This document shows positions 35,774 through 45,386 of a stretch of 64,000 bases of DNA, piece by piece. The stretch covers positions 45,700 through 109,699 of the forward strand of contig CANNHN010000009.1 in assembly GCA_947504725.1 (NCBI GenBank). Direction: 5' to 3'. Source of the stretch: Bacteroidota bacterium. Its GTDB lineage: Bacteria; Bacteroidota; Bacteroidia; 2-12-FULL-35-15. Below the pieces are notes generated by a model, which was given only the letters and a program-made list of their open reading frames with translations, searched no databases and was not told the origin of the DNA. A program made the translations under genes and the position numbers. Every line of letters starts with the position of its first letter. Position 1 is the stretch's first letter.

Positions 35774-36670
35774 CTATTGAATGATTTTGTTTCTGATTTC
35801 AGCACATTTATCTGAAATTTGCTTCAATTGTACCGGATTTAGCTTAAAATCACTTCCGTTTGAAATAGTAGAAACCTTTTTTACAGTGTCCGTAACCGTA
35901 ACTGTTTCATTTGCATTGGCTGGAATTACATCAAATGTTTTCATTAAGTCAGTAAATTGAATTAACAAAGATGGAATTGCATCATTTTCAGCCTTATAGC
36001 TCTCTAACAATGATATAAGATTCTCTAACGAAAGTTTTTGTTCGCCAATTCTGGTAACAATACCCTCATTTTTAGTAGTTGCAGCGATTTGAGTTGCAAT
36101 ATACAATCCTTCAATCCAACCACCTGCAACAATAAGTGCGGAAACACCTGGTTGTCCGTTGTCCTTTAAGTAAGCATCTGCATTCCAATATGAATCAGAA
36201 ATAATAGCTAATAATGAATCTCTATTTTGCATATTCGCTTCAATACGAGAAGTTGTAGATTCGTCAAAAGCACCGCTAATTCCTAATCCACTAGCTAATT
36301 TATTAGTACAACGCAAATACAACATCGACTCTTGAGTTTGATCAAAGAAGCTCGTGAAGCTTAAATCAGAACCATAAACGCCTAAATTCAACGCCTTTGA
36401 AGCTACTGTTTCGTATTTGGAAGCATTTTCAATTGGATTTAGAATCTTTGCATTGTATTTAGCGCCTGCTGCTTTTAAAAGAGTGGTCGTTTCAATAGGA
36501 GATGGAATTGAATAAAATACATTTTGAGCCTTTACGTCTAACACTTTTGATTGTGCATCAGCTGTATCAACTGCACCATTTGAAGAATCGTCTGCTGAAG
36601 AGCCACATGCTACAAATATCAATGAAATAGCAATAAATGCAGCGAAAAGTGTTGTTTTTTGGATGTTCAT
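35774..36670 (-). CDS. Lipoprotein of unknown function
   Basis: A 298-residue lipoprotein with the lipobox FVAC (C22) and a Ser/Asp-rich linker. The mature part is mainly helical: PSPIETTTLLKAAGAKYNAKI, SKALNLGVYGSDLSF, NRDSLLAIISDSYWNADAYL, IVAGGWIEGLYIATQIA. Similar helical lipoproteins are widespread in Bacteroidota without a known function. A CAAATATA box (minus-strand TATATTTG, 36703-36696) lies 26 bp before the start. It is followed by the small exported protein gene at 35311-35760. Confidence 0.75.
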   Translation of the reverse strand: MNIQKTTLFAAFIAISLIFVACGSSADDSSNGAVDTADAQSKVLDVKAQNVFYSIPSPIETTTLLKAAGAKYNAKILNPIENASKYETVASKALNLGVYGSDLSFTSFFDQTQESMLYLRCTNKLASGLGISGAFDESTTSRIEANMQNRDSLLAIISDSYWNADAYLKDNGQPGVSALIVAGGWIEGLYIATQIAATTKNEGIVTRIGEQKLSLENLISLLESYKAENDAIPSLLIQFTDLMKTFDVIPANANETVTVTDTVKKVSTISNGSDFKLNPVQLKQISDKCAEIRNKIIQ

Positions 36671-36749
36671 CTCTTAGGGTTTTTGAAATTTCCCTCAAAT
36701 ATAATACAATATCGATATGTAAGGTACTCCTCTTTATAACTTGTGCAAA

Positions 36750-36784
36750 AATAAAAACCTACCCTGGATTAGCAAAGTAGGTAT
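36750..36784 (-). terminator. Terminator after dxs
   Basis: On the minus strand TACCTAC and GTAGGTT arms enclose a 13- to 14-base loop and are followed by TTTTATTTTT. Confidence 0.65.
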
Positions 36785-36808
36785 GAATGATAAATGCTTA
36801 ATAAAGAT

Positions 36809-38740
36809 TTACCCAACCATTGTATTCTTTTTTACTCCAATCATTTCAATCGCTTTTTTTACAATGCTATCCGTATCGTAATTGCATTCAAGATACAATT
36901 CTTTTTGCTCTCCATGCTCTATAAATTTATCAGGAATACCCAAACGTTTTACATGTGCATTGTAATTGTTATCAGCCATAAATTCCAAAACAGCACTACC
37001 CATTCCACCCATAATACAACCATCTTCAACAGTAATCACTTTTGCATATTTTGAAAACACTTCGTGCAACAATTGTTCGTCAATTGGTTTTACAAATCGC
37101 ATATCATAATGAGCTGCTTTTATCCCTTGTGCTTCCAGTACTTTGCAAGCAGCAACTGCAAAGTTACCAATATGACCAATCGTTAAGATAGCTATATCTT
37201 CCCCAATTTGCACTCTTCTTCCTTCACCAATTTTTATTTTTTTAAACGGGGTTTTCCAATCAATCATTACACCATTTCCACGAGGATAACGAATAGAAAA
37301 AGGAGCATTGGTTTCAGGAAGTTGAGCGGTGTACATTAAGTTTCGCAACTCTTCTTCATTCATTGGTGCCGAAACAATCATATTCGGAATACAACGAAAA
37401 AATGCTAAGTCAAAAGCACCATGATGTGTTGGTCCATCAGCACCAGCCATGCCACCTCTATCCAAACAAAAAATTACGTGTAAATTTTGCAGAGCAACAT
37501 CATGTATCACCTGATCGTAGGCGCGTTGCATGAAGGATGAATAAATATTACAGAAAGGAATTAATCCTTGAGTTGCTAATCCTGCTGAAAAAGTAACAGC
37601 ATGTTGTTCTGCAATTCCAACATCAAAAGCTCTGTCTGGCATTGCTTTCATCATAATATTTAATGAGCAACCACTAGGCATTGCGGGAGTTATTCCCATT
37701 ATTTTGGAATTCTTTTCTGCTAACTCAACAATAGTATAACCAAAAACGTCCTGATATTTTGGTGGCTGAGGTTCTTTCGGAATAATCTTAATAATCTCTC
37801 CGGTATCTTTATTAAAAAGACCTGGAGAGTGCCATAGAGTTTGATTTCCTTCTTCTGAAAACTTATACCCTTTTCCCTTTTGTGTTAAGATGTGTAAAAT
37901 TTTTGGTCCTGGAATATCTTTTAAATCTTGCAATACTTTTGTCAAGCGCTCCACGTCATGTCCATCAACTGGTCCGAAATAACGGAACTTCAACGACTCA
38001 AACATATTACTTTGTTTCAACAAAGAAGATTTAATTCCGTTCTCAATTTTAGAAGCAATCTCTTGAGCATTTGGTCCGAATTTGCTGATTTTACCAAGCA
38101 AATTCCAAACTTCATCTTTCACACGATTATACGTATGTGAAGTTGTGATATCTGTTAAATATTCTTTCAATGCACCCACATTTGGGTCGATGCTCATACA
38201 ATTATCGTTTAATACAACCAGTAAATTAGAGTTAGAAATTCCAGCATGGTTGAGTGCTTCAAATGCTTGTCCGGCAGTCATTGCACCGTCTCCAATTACA
38301 GCAATATGTTGACGATCTTTTTCGCCTTTGTAAGTAGAAGCAACGGCCATTCCAAGTGCTCCACCAATAGATGTGGATGAGTGTCCAACACCAAAAGTAT
38401 CGTATTCACTTTCCGAACGTTTTGGAAACCCGCTTATTCCTTTATAAACTCTATTAGTATGGAAATTCTTTCTTCTTCCTGTTAAAATCTTATGTCCGTA
38501 TGCCTGATGTCCGACATCCCAAACCAGCTGATCATAAGGAGTATTAAAAACATAATGTAAAGCAACAGTAAGTTCTACTACACCTAGACTAGCTCCAAAG
38601 TGCCCTCCCTTTTGGGAAACAACGTCAATGATAAACTGACGTAACTCATTACTAAGTTCAGGTAGTTGATCTTCTTTTAATTTTCTTAAATCAGCTGGAT
38701 ACTCAATTTTATCCAGAAGTGGGCCTGCTTTAAATTCCAT
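36809..38740 (-). CDS. dxs: 1-Deoxy-D-xylulose-5-phosphate synthase
   Basis: Dxs condenses pyruvate with glyceraldehyde 3-phosphate, the first step of the MEP isoprenoid pathway and also the source of DXP for vitamin B6 and thiamine. From the ATG at 38740 the protein has 643 residues. A longer in-frame start at 38869 would precede the TATCTTTG box (38776-38769) and is unlikely. Thiamine-diphosphate motifs are clear: GGHFGASLG near residue 45, WDVGHQAYGHK (74-84), GDGAMTAGQAFEALNHAG with NDNCMSI. The transketolase central domain (DVGIAEQHAVTFSAGLA) and the C-terminal domain follow. It supplies the precursors for UppS and the substrate for PdxJ in this same window. Confidence 0.96.
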   Translation of the reverse strand: MEFKAGPLLDKIEYPADLRKLKEDQLPELSNELRQFIIDVVSQKGGHFGASLGVVELTVALHYVFNTPYDQLVWDVGHQAYGHKILTGRRKNFHTNRVYKGISGFPKRSESEYDTFGVGHSSTSIGGALGMAVASTYKGEKDRQHIAVIGDGAMTAGQAFEALNHAGISNSNLLVVLNDNCMSIDPNVGALKEYLTDITTSHTYNRVKDEVWNLLGKISKFGPNAQEIASKIENGIKSSLLKQSNMFESLKFRYFGPVDGHDVERLTKVLQDLKDIPGPKILHILTQKGKGYKFSEEGNQTLWHSPGLFNKDTGEIIKIIPKEPQPPKYQDVFGYTIVELAEKNSKIMGITPAMPSGCSLNIMMKAMPDRAFDVGIAEQHAVTFSAGLATQGLIPFCNIYSSFMQRAYDQVIHDVALQNLHVIFCLDRGGMAGADGPTHHGAFDLAFFRCIPNMIVSAPMNEEELRNLMYTAQLPETNAPFSIRYPRGNGVMIDWKTPFKKIKIGEGRRVQIGEDIAILTIGHIGNFAVAACKVLEAQGIKAAHYDMRFVKPIDEQLLHEVFSKYAKVITVEDGCIMGGMGSAVLEFMADNNYNAHVKRLGIPDKFIEHGEQKELYLECNYDTDSIVKKAIEMIGVKKNTMVG

Positions 38741-38902
38741 TTTGTTGTTGGAGTGCAATATATTCATACAAAGATAAAATAAATTATAATAAAGACTGAG
38801 AAACCTACTAAAAACGTTTGCATTCCGACTTTGGTATAGCCTAAAATAAATTTTTAGATTATTTAACACATTGTTCTACTTTTGCTACAACTCATTCGAA
38901 TT

Positions 38903-40018
38903 ATGTCAAAAAAACTTATAACGTTTCTTTCTTTCGTCCTTTTATCCTTGTTCAGCCAAGCAGGAGAAGTGGACACTAATTACGTTCAGAAGTTCAAAAA
39001 CATTTTTGCAGTAAAAACATTTTTAGTGAACAACGGCTTTTTCTATAATTTAACACCACGTAACAATCCATTGTTTACCGAACAACAATTGAATGAAGCG
39101 AAAGTTTATTACTCTCCACATATTCCTACTGCAGCAGGTGTTTCTCTAAATATAAAAGGTATTGGTTTTACTTACATTTTTAAATTCACCAACGATTATT
39201 TAGATACTACAGGTAGAGTAAAATCGGGTCATAAACAATTTCAGCTGAATATTTACGGACAGAAGTTTGGGTTTGAAGGATACTATATGGATTATCAACG
39301 TTTTTATTTTCATTACAAAGGAGATGAGATTCTAAATAAAAACTACAACAATGATATTCGCTCTTATAGAGTTGGTGGAAATGGTGTTTTCATTTTCAAC
39401 GGTAAAAAATTCTCTTACAATGCTGCCTTCAACCAAACACAGTTGCAGAAAAAAAGTGCGGGGTCAGGAATTATGGTTTTGTCACTCCGATTTGATGAAC
39501 TAAAAAGTGGCGATTTAATTCCTGATAGTGTAAAAATATTTTATGACAATATATCCAACTTACAGAGGAATCGAAACCTTGCTTTTTTTCTTCAAGGTGG
39601 TTATGCTTTTAATTTAACGAAAAACAATTTTTATTTTTCGAATGCATATATCGTTGGAGCAGGAATCCAATCTCAAATTTATAAATACCCAACAGGCAAT
39701 CACTACAAGATTGCGTTGCCTTTGATTGGAAGAGCAAAAGCAAGTATGGGTTATAACGGAAAAGTTTTTTTCGGAGGAATTTTTGCCAATGCAGATGTAA
39801 CTCAATCACAAATCAAAACTTTAAAAACTCAGCAGTTTCAATATTCTTATGGAGTTTTTATTGGTTTGCGAGCAATTGAGTTCACCAAAAACAAATCGCA
39901 ATTAAGAAAAGAAGCGAAAGAAAAAAAGATGGCAGAGGATGCTACAAAGAAAAAAATAAAAGAAGACAAGAGAAACGCTGCGAAGGAAAAGAGGAAGAAA
40001 AACAGGCAAGTAAAGTAG
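38903..40018 (+). CDS. DUF4421 family outer-membrane protein
   Basis: A 371-residue exported protein. The ATG at 38903 is preferred over 38882 because the latter overlaps the TACTTTTG box (38877-38884). A signal peptide (about 1-20) precedes a beta-rich body: VYYSPHIPTAAGVSLNIKGIGFTYIFKF, KQFQLNIYGQKFGFEGYYMDYQRFYFHY, FSYNAAFNQTQLQKKSAGS. These match DUF4421, a predicted outer-membrane barrel family of Bacteroidota. The last 35 residues are a very basic, Lys/Glu-rich tail (KSQLRKEAKEKKMAEDATKK and beyond), probably outside the barrel. The function is unknown. Confidence 0.8.
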   Translation: MSKKLITFLSFVLLSLFSQAGEVDTNYVQKFKNIFAVKTFLVNNGFFYNLTPRNNPLFTEQQLNEAKVYYSPHIPTAAGVSLNIKGIGFTYIFKFTNDYLDTTGRVKSGHKQFQLNIYGQKFGFEGYYMDYQRFYFHYKGDEILNKNYNNDIRSYRVGGNGVFIFNGKKFSYNAAFNQTQLQKKSAGSGIMVLSLRFDELKSGDLIPDSVKIFYDNISNLQRNRNLAFFLQGGYAFNLTKNNFYFSNAYIVGAGIQSQIYKYPTGNHYKIALPLIGRAKASMGYNGKVFFGGIFANADVTQSQIKTLKTQQFQYSYGVFIGLRAIEFTKNKSQLRKEAKEKKMAEDATKKKIKEDKRNAAKEKRKKNRQVK

Positions 40019-40021
40019 ATG

Positions 40022-40204
40022 TTATTTTTTTTCAGAAAGATCTGGTAAAAACAAAATAATAAATGTTGATATTACTGGCAATAGAATTCCGATTAAAAAC
40101 CAAATTTTAGGATTTCGCCCCATCCGTTTTGCAAACCGTGATGTAATGAAAGGAATCGCTAACAATAGCATCAATCCAAAATTCATAATCATCAGTGGTC
40201 CCAT
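40022..40204 (-). CDS. Small two-helix membrane protein
   Basis: A 60-residue protein with two hydrophobic helices (about 3-22 and 34-53) joined by RFAKRMGRNPKIW. Its ATG shares a base with the stop codon of the SRPBCC gene in front (TAATG), a classic sign of coupled translation and good evidence that it is a real gene. The segment GRNPKIWFLIGILLPVIS resembles small membrane proteins of unknown function with a GRN-aromatic turn. No function can be given. Confidence 0.65.
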   Translation of the reverse strand: MGPLMIMNFGLMLLLAIPFITSRFAKRMGRNPKIWFLIGILLPVISTFIILFLPDLSEKK

Positions 40205-40605
40205 TATTTTTCTGCTATGTTTTTAAATAAATTTTTATGCACTCGTTTAACAACGTTTTGAAATATTAAACGCACTATTGGATTTGCTTTAATAAGAATT
40301 GTTTCCTCCACTTCCGTAACATCGTTTTTTGCTTGCAAAGAAAACTTCAATTGCAAATGAACTCCTTTCTGAACATTGGATTCCATTTCAACATAGTTGT
40401 TCGGAACCGTAGAAGTTAAATTTACTTTATAATTCAAATGAAACGGAATAAATACAAATTTTATTTTTTCATAAAACTTATATTCTGAATCTCCAATTTT
40501 TTCCACTTTAAAAACAACAGGATGAACTGTAGCAAATTTCTCCATGTCTGACAAACATGAATAAACATGGTCTATTGGCTTAGATACTGAATGATTTAGA
40601 ATCAT
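40204..40605 (-). CDS. SRPBCC family protein
   Basis: A 133-residue protein with the START/polyketide-cyclase-like fold. The opening MILNHSVSKPIDHVYSCLSDMEKFATVHPVVFKVEKIG is the typical first strand and helices, the middle has alternating strands (YEKIKFVFIPFHLNYKVNL), and a long C-terminal helix closes it (VRLIFQNVVKRVHKNLFKNIAE). Members bind hydrophobic ligands or catalyse varied reactions, and nothing here points to one of them. It is translationally coupled to the small membrane protein and separated from the efflux operon by a strong terminator. Confidence 0.8.
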   Translation of the reverse strand: MILNHSVSKPIDHVYSCLSDMEKFATVHPVVFKVEKIGDSEYKFYEKIKFVFIPFHLNYKVNLTSTVPNNYVEMESNVQKGVHLQLKFSLQAKNDVTEVEETILIKANPIVRLIFQNVVKRVHKNLFKNIAEK

Positions 40606-40616
40606 GCTTTGTAAAT

Positions 40617-40648
40617 AAAAAAGGCGTCAATAGTTTGACGCCTTTTTG
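40617..40648 (-). terminator. Terminator of the RND efflux operon
   Basis: AAAAAAGGCGTCAA-TAGT-TTGACGCCTTTTT lies 4 bp past the permease stop codon. The 13-bp stem is perfect and has a U run on the minus strand. Confidence 0.92.
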
Positions 40649-40651
40649 TTA

Positions 40652-43600
40652 TTAATAATCTAAATTTCCGTAATCCAATTTTGTGCCTTTGATATATAAT
40701 ACCAATCTCATTATTAAAATAAAGAACGGAACATACATTACAACTGTAGGTAATCCCAAATAATTTAAAATAATAACTGATTTACGTTTTAATCTTTCTG
40801 AAAGCAGGTACATAGCTGGAACTAACAACAGGGTTAAAAAGGTAGCGAATCCTAATCCAAAAATCATTGTCCACGATAAAGGCCCCCAGAATACAACACT
40901 ATCGCCACCAAAATATAAATGTGGATTTCCAGATGCAAACAGCGTCTCAAAATCAATATTCAATCCAACTGCTAAAGGAATCAACCCCAAAATGGCAGCA
41001 ATAGAAGTTAAGATAACAGGCGTCATTCGTGTACGACCAGCTTCGACAGTTGCATCCCAAAGAGTGGCACCATTTGCTCTTGCAACTTCTGCAAACTCAA
41101 CTAATAAAATACCATTCCTCACAACTATACCTGCTAGGGCGACAATCCCAATCCCTGTCATTACAATACTCATATCCATTTTAAAAATAGCTGTCCCTAA
41201 AAGAACACCGATAATACTAAAGAAAATTTCGGTTAGGATAATGAATGGTTTTCCAACAGAATTAAATTGAGTCACCAAAATCAATAAAATTAATCCCAAT
41301 GAAATCAACATTGCATTACTCAAAAAATTAGCTGTTTCCTCTTGTTCAGCCTGTTCACCAGTAAAATCAAGAACCACTTTCCCTTCTGCTTTAAATCCTT
41401 TTGCTGCAGCCTGAATTTTCGCTACAACTTCATTCGGATTAAATCCTTCAGAAACATTTGAAGAAAGTGTAATCACTCGCTTTTGCATTTTACGTTTGAT
41501 TCCACCATACGTATTGCTGTATTTCACGTCAGCAAAAGCTGATAAAGGAACGCTTCTTAAAATTCCACCCATGTTCATATCACGGAACGTAATTTTCAAA
41601 TTTCGTAATGCTTCAATGTTGTTACGCTGATCATATTTATAACGCAATTGAATTGGGTATTGATCATTTTCATCTCTGAACTTGCTTACTTCCCAACCAA
41701 AAACTGCATTACGAATTTCCAAAGCGATTGCTTGAGTACTAACTCCTTCTCTACTTGCTCTTTCACGATCGATGTTAAACACAATTTCAGGTTTACTGCT
41801 TTCGAAATCAGATTTTAAATTTTCAACGCCATCGATTTTTTGGTCATCCAAATATTTTTTCAATCGAGTAGCATTTTTTACCAACTCATCAAAATCATCT
41901 CCTTTCACTTCAATGTTAATTGGCTTAGGAACTGGCGGACCAGATTGTTCTTTAGAAACAGTTATGTCTGCTCCAGGAATGTTCCATTTTAAATTTTGAA
42001 GTTCTGATAAATATTTAGAAGTCGATTCGCCATTACGAGAAGCAAACTTCACAAAGGAGATTGCGATTTTTCCTTTGTTAGGATAATCACTTTGATCTTG
42101 GTCTTGCGGATCACTTGTTCCTTTTGTAACGTTAGTAATGATTGAACTAACTACTTTATTAGAATCACCCAAAACACCTCTTACTTTTTCTTCCACTTTT
42201 AGCATTACTTCGTTCGTCTGAACTGGATCTGTTCCAACAGGAAGCTTAACATATACATAAACAAAGTTAGGGTCTCCGGAAGGAAAGAAAACTACTTGCG
42301 GACTGCGAGCAATAAAGAAAAAGATAGAAAACACAAAAAGTAATACTGTTCCCAAAATTGCCATCCATGGGCGTTTCAAAAATTTCAATAACAAATTGGT
42401 GTATCCTCTTTGAAATGCAGGCCATGTTTTTGTTTGAAAGTTTTCTATCACTTTGTACAACCAAAAACGGTGAATCAACATAAACACTGTAAAGAAAATC
42501 GAAAGATTTCCTATTGCATAATGTCCAGATGCATAACATGCTAAAGCAACTATAACAGAAAGAATAATTCTAATAATTGCCATCTTAGTAAGCTTACCAT
42601 ATTTTGCTTTTTCTTCTTCATGTGTTCTCATAAAGTCGACAGCAAAAACAGGATTGATAATATATGCAACAGCCAACGAAGCCAACAATGTTATAATAAG
42701 TGTGACAGGAAGGAAGTACATAAACTTTCCAATAATTCCTGGCCAAAAAGCCAAAGGAACAAATGGCGCCAATGTGGTTAATGTTCCACTTAAAACGGGT
42801 AAAAATACTTCCCCAGCAGCCATCTTAGCGGCTTCTTTTATATTCTTCTTTCCGTTGTCGAATATTCGATGGGTGTTTTCAATAACAACAATAGCATCAT
42901 CCACCACAATTCCAAGCGCGAGTAAAAAGGCAAACAAAACGATCATGTTTAAAGTAAATCCAATAGTTGGCATAAACATAAATGCAATAAACATTGAGAG
43001 TGGTACTGATGCAGCAACGAAAATTGCATTTGTTACACCCATGAAAAACATTAAAATAAATGTTACTAAAATAAATCCAATGATAATCGTGTTAATCAAA
43101 TCGTGCAATGTTAATCGTGTTTGATCCGATTGATCACCTGTCACCGTAATTTTTAATTCTTTAGGAAAATTTTCTTCCTGCATAGTTTTAATCAACGCAT
43201 TTATTTTATCTGATGCTTGAATTAAATTTTCCCCTGTACGTTTTACAATGTTCAATGTGATTACATTTTTTCCTTCTAAACGTGCAAAGCTTTCTTGTTC
43301 TTTTGTACCATCAATAACATCTGCAATGTCTTTTAAATACACCTTCACCCCAGAGCCTGATGAAACAATTAAATTTCTTATTTGATCCACATCTGTAAAT
43401 TCTCCTTTGATAGAAATATTTCGTTTCATTCCATCCATCGGAACCAATCCTCCTGACATGTTCATGTTTTCTTCATGGACAGCTTTATAAATATCATACA
43501 ACGAAAAATTAGCTGCTTGCATTTTGTACATATCAATATTGATTTGCACTTCTCTTTCTAAATCGCCAACCATTTGAACTTTAGAAATTTCTTTCATCCC

Positions 43601-44110
43601 TTCTATTCTATCTTTCAATTGGTCAGCATATTTTTTCAACTTGTTCAAGTCCATTTTACCGGCCAAGTTGATGTACATAATTGGCAGATCAGAAAAAGAA
43701 ACTTCCATTACGTTTGGCTGCATCGTTAAATCTTTTGGAAGATCCGTTTGCGCTTTATCTACTGCATCTTTTACTTTTTGTTTTGCAACAGCAACTTCAA
43801 CATTGGTATTAAACTCCACCATAACAACTGAAACATCTTGCAAAGAAGTAGAGTTGATTTTTTTAACTCCAGAAATAGATTTCAGTTGTTTCTCGATTGG
43901 TTTAGTAACCAAGTTTTCAATGTTGGTTGGAGTATTACCTGCATATACAGTATTGATGTAAATTGTAGGAACAACAATATCAGGAAAACTTTCCTTCGGT
44001 AAACTATTATAGGACATCACTCCTATGATGGTAATAATAAATGTGAGAACATACACACTAATTTTATTATCAATTGCCCAACTTGATGGTTTGAATTCTT
44101 TAAATTTCAT
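40652..44110 (-). CDS. RND efflux transporter, inner-membrane permease
   Basis: A 1152-residue AcrB/HAE1-like proton-driven pump subunit. It has the standard two-fold plan: the first helix, a large periplasmic loop (about 35-335), helices 2-6, a second loop and helices 8-12. The proton-relay pair is present in LGIVVDDAIVVIENTHR. In helix 10 the usual lysine appears as arginine in GIVVRNGILLVEFAEVARANG, as is common in this Bacteroidota branch. Two extra hydrophobic segments (about 510-545) lie between helices 6 and 7, and one more follows at the C-terminus (VVMYVPFFILIMRLVLYI). It is the last gene of the TetR-TolC-adaptor-permease unit. Substrates are unknown. Confidence 0.94.
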   Translation of the reverse strand: MKFKEFKPSSWAIDNKISVYVLTFIITIIGVMSYNSLPKESFPDIVVPTIYINTVYAGNTPTNIENLVTKPIEKQLKSISGVKKINSTSLQDVSVVMVEFNTNVEVAVAKQKVKDAVDKAQTDLPKDLTMQPNVMEVSFSDLPIMYINLAGKMDLNKLKKYADQLKDRIEGMKEISKVQMVGDLEREVQINIDMYKMQAANFSLYDIYKAVHEENMNMSGGLVPMDGMKRNISIKGEFTDVDQIRNLIVSSGSGVKVYLKDIADVIDGTKEQESFARLEGKNVITLNIVKRTGENLIQASDKINALIKTMQEENFPKELKITVTGDQSDQTRLTLHDLINTIIIGFILVTFILMFFMGVTNAIFVAASVPLSMFIAFMFMPTIGFTLNMIVLFAFLLALGIVVDDAIVVIENTHRIFDNGKKNIKEAAKMAAGEVFLPVLSGTLTTLAPFVPLAFWPGIIGKFMYFLPVTLIITLLASLAVAYIINPVFAVDFMRTHEEEKAKYGKLTKMAIIRIILSVIVALACYASGHYAIGNLSIFFTVFMLIHRFWLYKVIENFQTKTWPAFQRGYTNLLLKFLKRPWMAILGTVLLFVFSIFFFIARSPQVVFFPSGDPNFVYVYVKLPVGTDPVQTNEVMLKVEEKVRGVLGDSNKVVSSIITNVTKGTSDPQDQDQSDYPNKGKIAISFVKFASRNGESTSKYLSELQNLKWNIPGADITVSKEQSGPPVPKPINIEVKGDDFDELVKNATRLKKYLDDQKIDGVENLKSDFESSKPEIVFNIDRERASREGVSTQAIALEIRNAVFGWEVSKFRDENDQYPIQLRYKYDQRNNIEALRNLKITFRDMNMGGILRSVPLSAFADVKYSNTYGGIKRKMQKRVITLSSNVSEGFNPNEVVAKIQAAAKGFKAEGKVVLDFTGEQAEQEETANFLSNAMLISLGLILLILVTQFNSVGKPFIILTEIFFSIIGVLLGTAIFKMDMSIVMTGIGIVALAGIVVRNGILLVEFAEVARANGATLWDATVEAGRTRMTPVILTSIAAILGLIPLAVGLNIDFETLFASGNPHLYFGGDSVVFWGPLSWTMIFGLGFATFLTLLLVPAMYLLSERLKRKSVIILNYLGLPTVVMYVPFFILIMRLVLYIKGTKLDYGNLDY

Positions 44111-44123
44111 AATTCTGTGTTTT

Positions 44124-44161
44124 ACCGCAAAGGGCGCAGAGAAGGCGCAGAGTTCGCGGAG
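44124..44161. repeat. ACCGCAAAGGGCGCAGAG-type repeat
   Basis: ACCGCAAAG-GGCGCAGAGAA-GGCGCAGAG-TTCGCGGAG consists of near-repeating 9-10 bp units. It lies in the 134-bp gap between the adaptor and permease genes. It resembles one arm of the ACCACTAAGACACTAAG-type elements at 9605 and 16922. Confidence 0.6.
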
Positions 44162-44207
44162 ATTATTTATTTATTTCTAATCCTGCCCATAGTTTTTCTC
44201 GCTCTTT

Positions 44208-44230
44208 GTCATACTGAGCGGAGTCGAATG
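44208..44230 (+). repeat. GTCATACTGAGCGGAGTCGAATG dispersed repeat
   Basis: A copy with one change near each end of the GTCATCCTGAGCGGAGTCGAAGG consensus. It lies 14 bp after the adaptor stop codon inside the efflux operon. Confidence 0.8.
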
Positions 44231-44244
44231 TATGGAGAGGGGAT

Positions 44245-45351
44245 TTATTTTTTATACACGATGGCATCTCCATCATTAATTATATCATAGCCCAATGTCA
44301 CCAATAGATCCCCTTCTTTTAATCCAGAAATAATTTCTGCTTTCCCGCTATATGTTTTGCCAATTATTATAAATTGTTTTTTAGCTGAATTTCCATTTGC
44401 TACATAAACAAATTCCTTATTGTTTTCATCTTTTTGAATTGAACGAACTGGAACAACAATAGCTTGCCCTGCAGACTGGTAGTCACTTACACTTAAACGT
44501 GCGACCATATTTGGATGATATTCTTTTTTATTGTCCAATAACACCTCAACAGAAAAAGTTCTACTAGCATTATTAATTGCACGAGAAACAAAATTTACTT
44601 TTGTAACAATCGAATCTTGTATATCGGGGAAATAAACAATCACTTCACTTCCCTTTTTAATTTTTGATGCGTAACTTTCTGCTACGTCTGATTTCACTTT
44701 CAAGTTTGAAAAATTAATCACACGTATAGCAGGAATACCAGGCGCAACAGCTTGTCCAATTTTTATGTCAACAGCATCCACCGTTCCGTTTATTGGAGAA
44801 ATAATTTTTGTCATGCGAACTTGTTCTTGCATAGTACTTAATTTTTTCTCCATGCTTTCTTTATTCGTTTTTGCTTGAAGGAATTGTACTTCGGTTCCAA
44901 TTTTTTGATCCCAAAGATTTTTTTGCTTTTCATAAATTTGATTTACTAAATCGGCATTGGTTTGCAAATCAGAAATTTGTTGGTTAATAGCACGAGTATC
45001 TGTTTCAGCTAACACTTGACCAATGCTCACTTCATCACCTGCATTTACATTAATTTTAGTGATTGTTCCCGGCATTTCGGAACTCAAGGCAACATTCTGA
45101 TCTGCATCCACTCGACCTTGAACATCGATGTAGTTTTTAAAAATTTCCGCTTTTAGTGTCATTACTGCAACAGCGATTCCATTTTTTGAAGAATCAGAAT
45201 TTACATTCAGCTCTGCTTCCAAAAGAGCAATTTTTGCTTTAATATCTATTTCTTGTTTTTTCAGCTCATCCAATTGAGATTTTTTATCATCCCCCGAACC
45301 ACAAGCAATTAGCAACAAAGTAAGACTTGGTATTAAAAATAATTTTTTCAT
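44245..45351 (-). CDS. RND efflux periplasmic adaptor (membrane fusion protein)
   Basis: A 368-residue adaptor, anchored as a lipoprotein by LLIACGSG (C17). A short coiled stretch (KKSQLDELKKQEIDIKAKIALLEAEL) follows. Then come the biotinyl-lipoyl half-motifs (IDVQGRVDADQNVALSSEMPGTITKINVNAGDEV; later ISPINGTVDAVDIKIGQAVAPG), a helical hairpin between them (about 135-185), a beta-barrel domain and a membrane-proximal domain (QAIVVPVRSIQKDENNKEFVYV). It bridges the permease and the TolC-type channel. The gene lies 35 bp after tolC, in the same transcription unit. Confidence 0.94.
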   Translation of the reverse strand: MKKLFLIPSLTLLLIACGSGDDKKSQLDELKKQEIDIKAKIALLEAELNVNSDSSKNGIAVAVMTLKAEIFKNYIDVQGRVDADQNVALSSEMPGTITKINVNAGDEVSIGQVLAETDTRAINQQISDLQTNADLVNQIYEKQKNLWDQKIGTEVQFLQAKTNKESMEKKLSTMQEQVRMTKIISPINGTVDAVDIKIGQAVAPGIPAIRVINFSNLKVKSDVAESYASKIKKGSEVIVYFPDIQDSIVTKVNFVSRAINNASRTFSVEVLLDNKKEYHPNMVARLSVSDYQSAGQAIVVPVRSIQKDENNKEFVYVANGNSAKKQFIIIGKTYSGKAEIISGLKEGDLLVTLGYDIINDGDAIVYKK

Positions 45352-45386
45352 CTTTTAAAAATATTATATCGTGTTTAAAGTATTTA

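Noticed and set aside
38741..38869. Longer start for dxs at 38869
   Set aside because: The 43 extra residues are rich in Phe, Tyr and Asn and unlike Dxs, and a TAnnTTTG promoter box lies inside them.
42654..43124. 156-residue open frame opposite the RND permease gene
   Set aside because: It is antisense to conserved membrane helices and has no recognisable domain.
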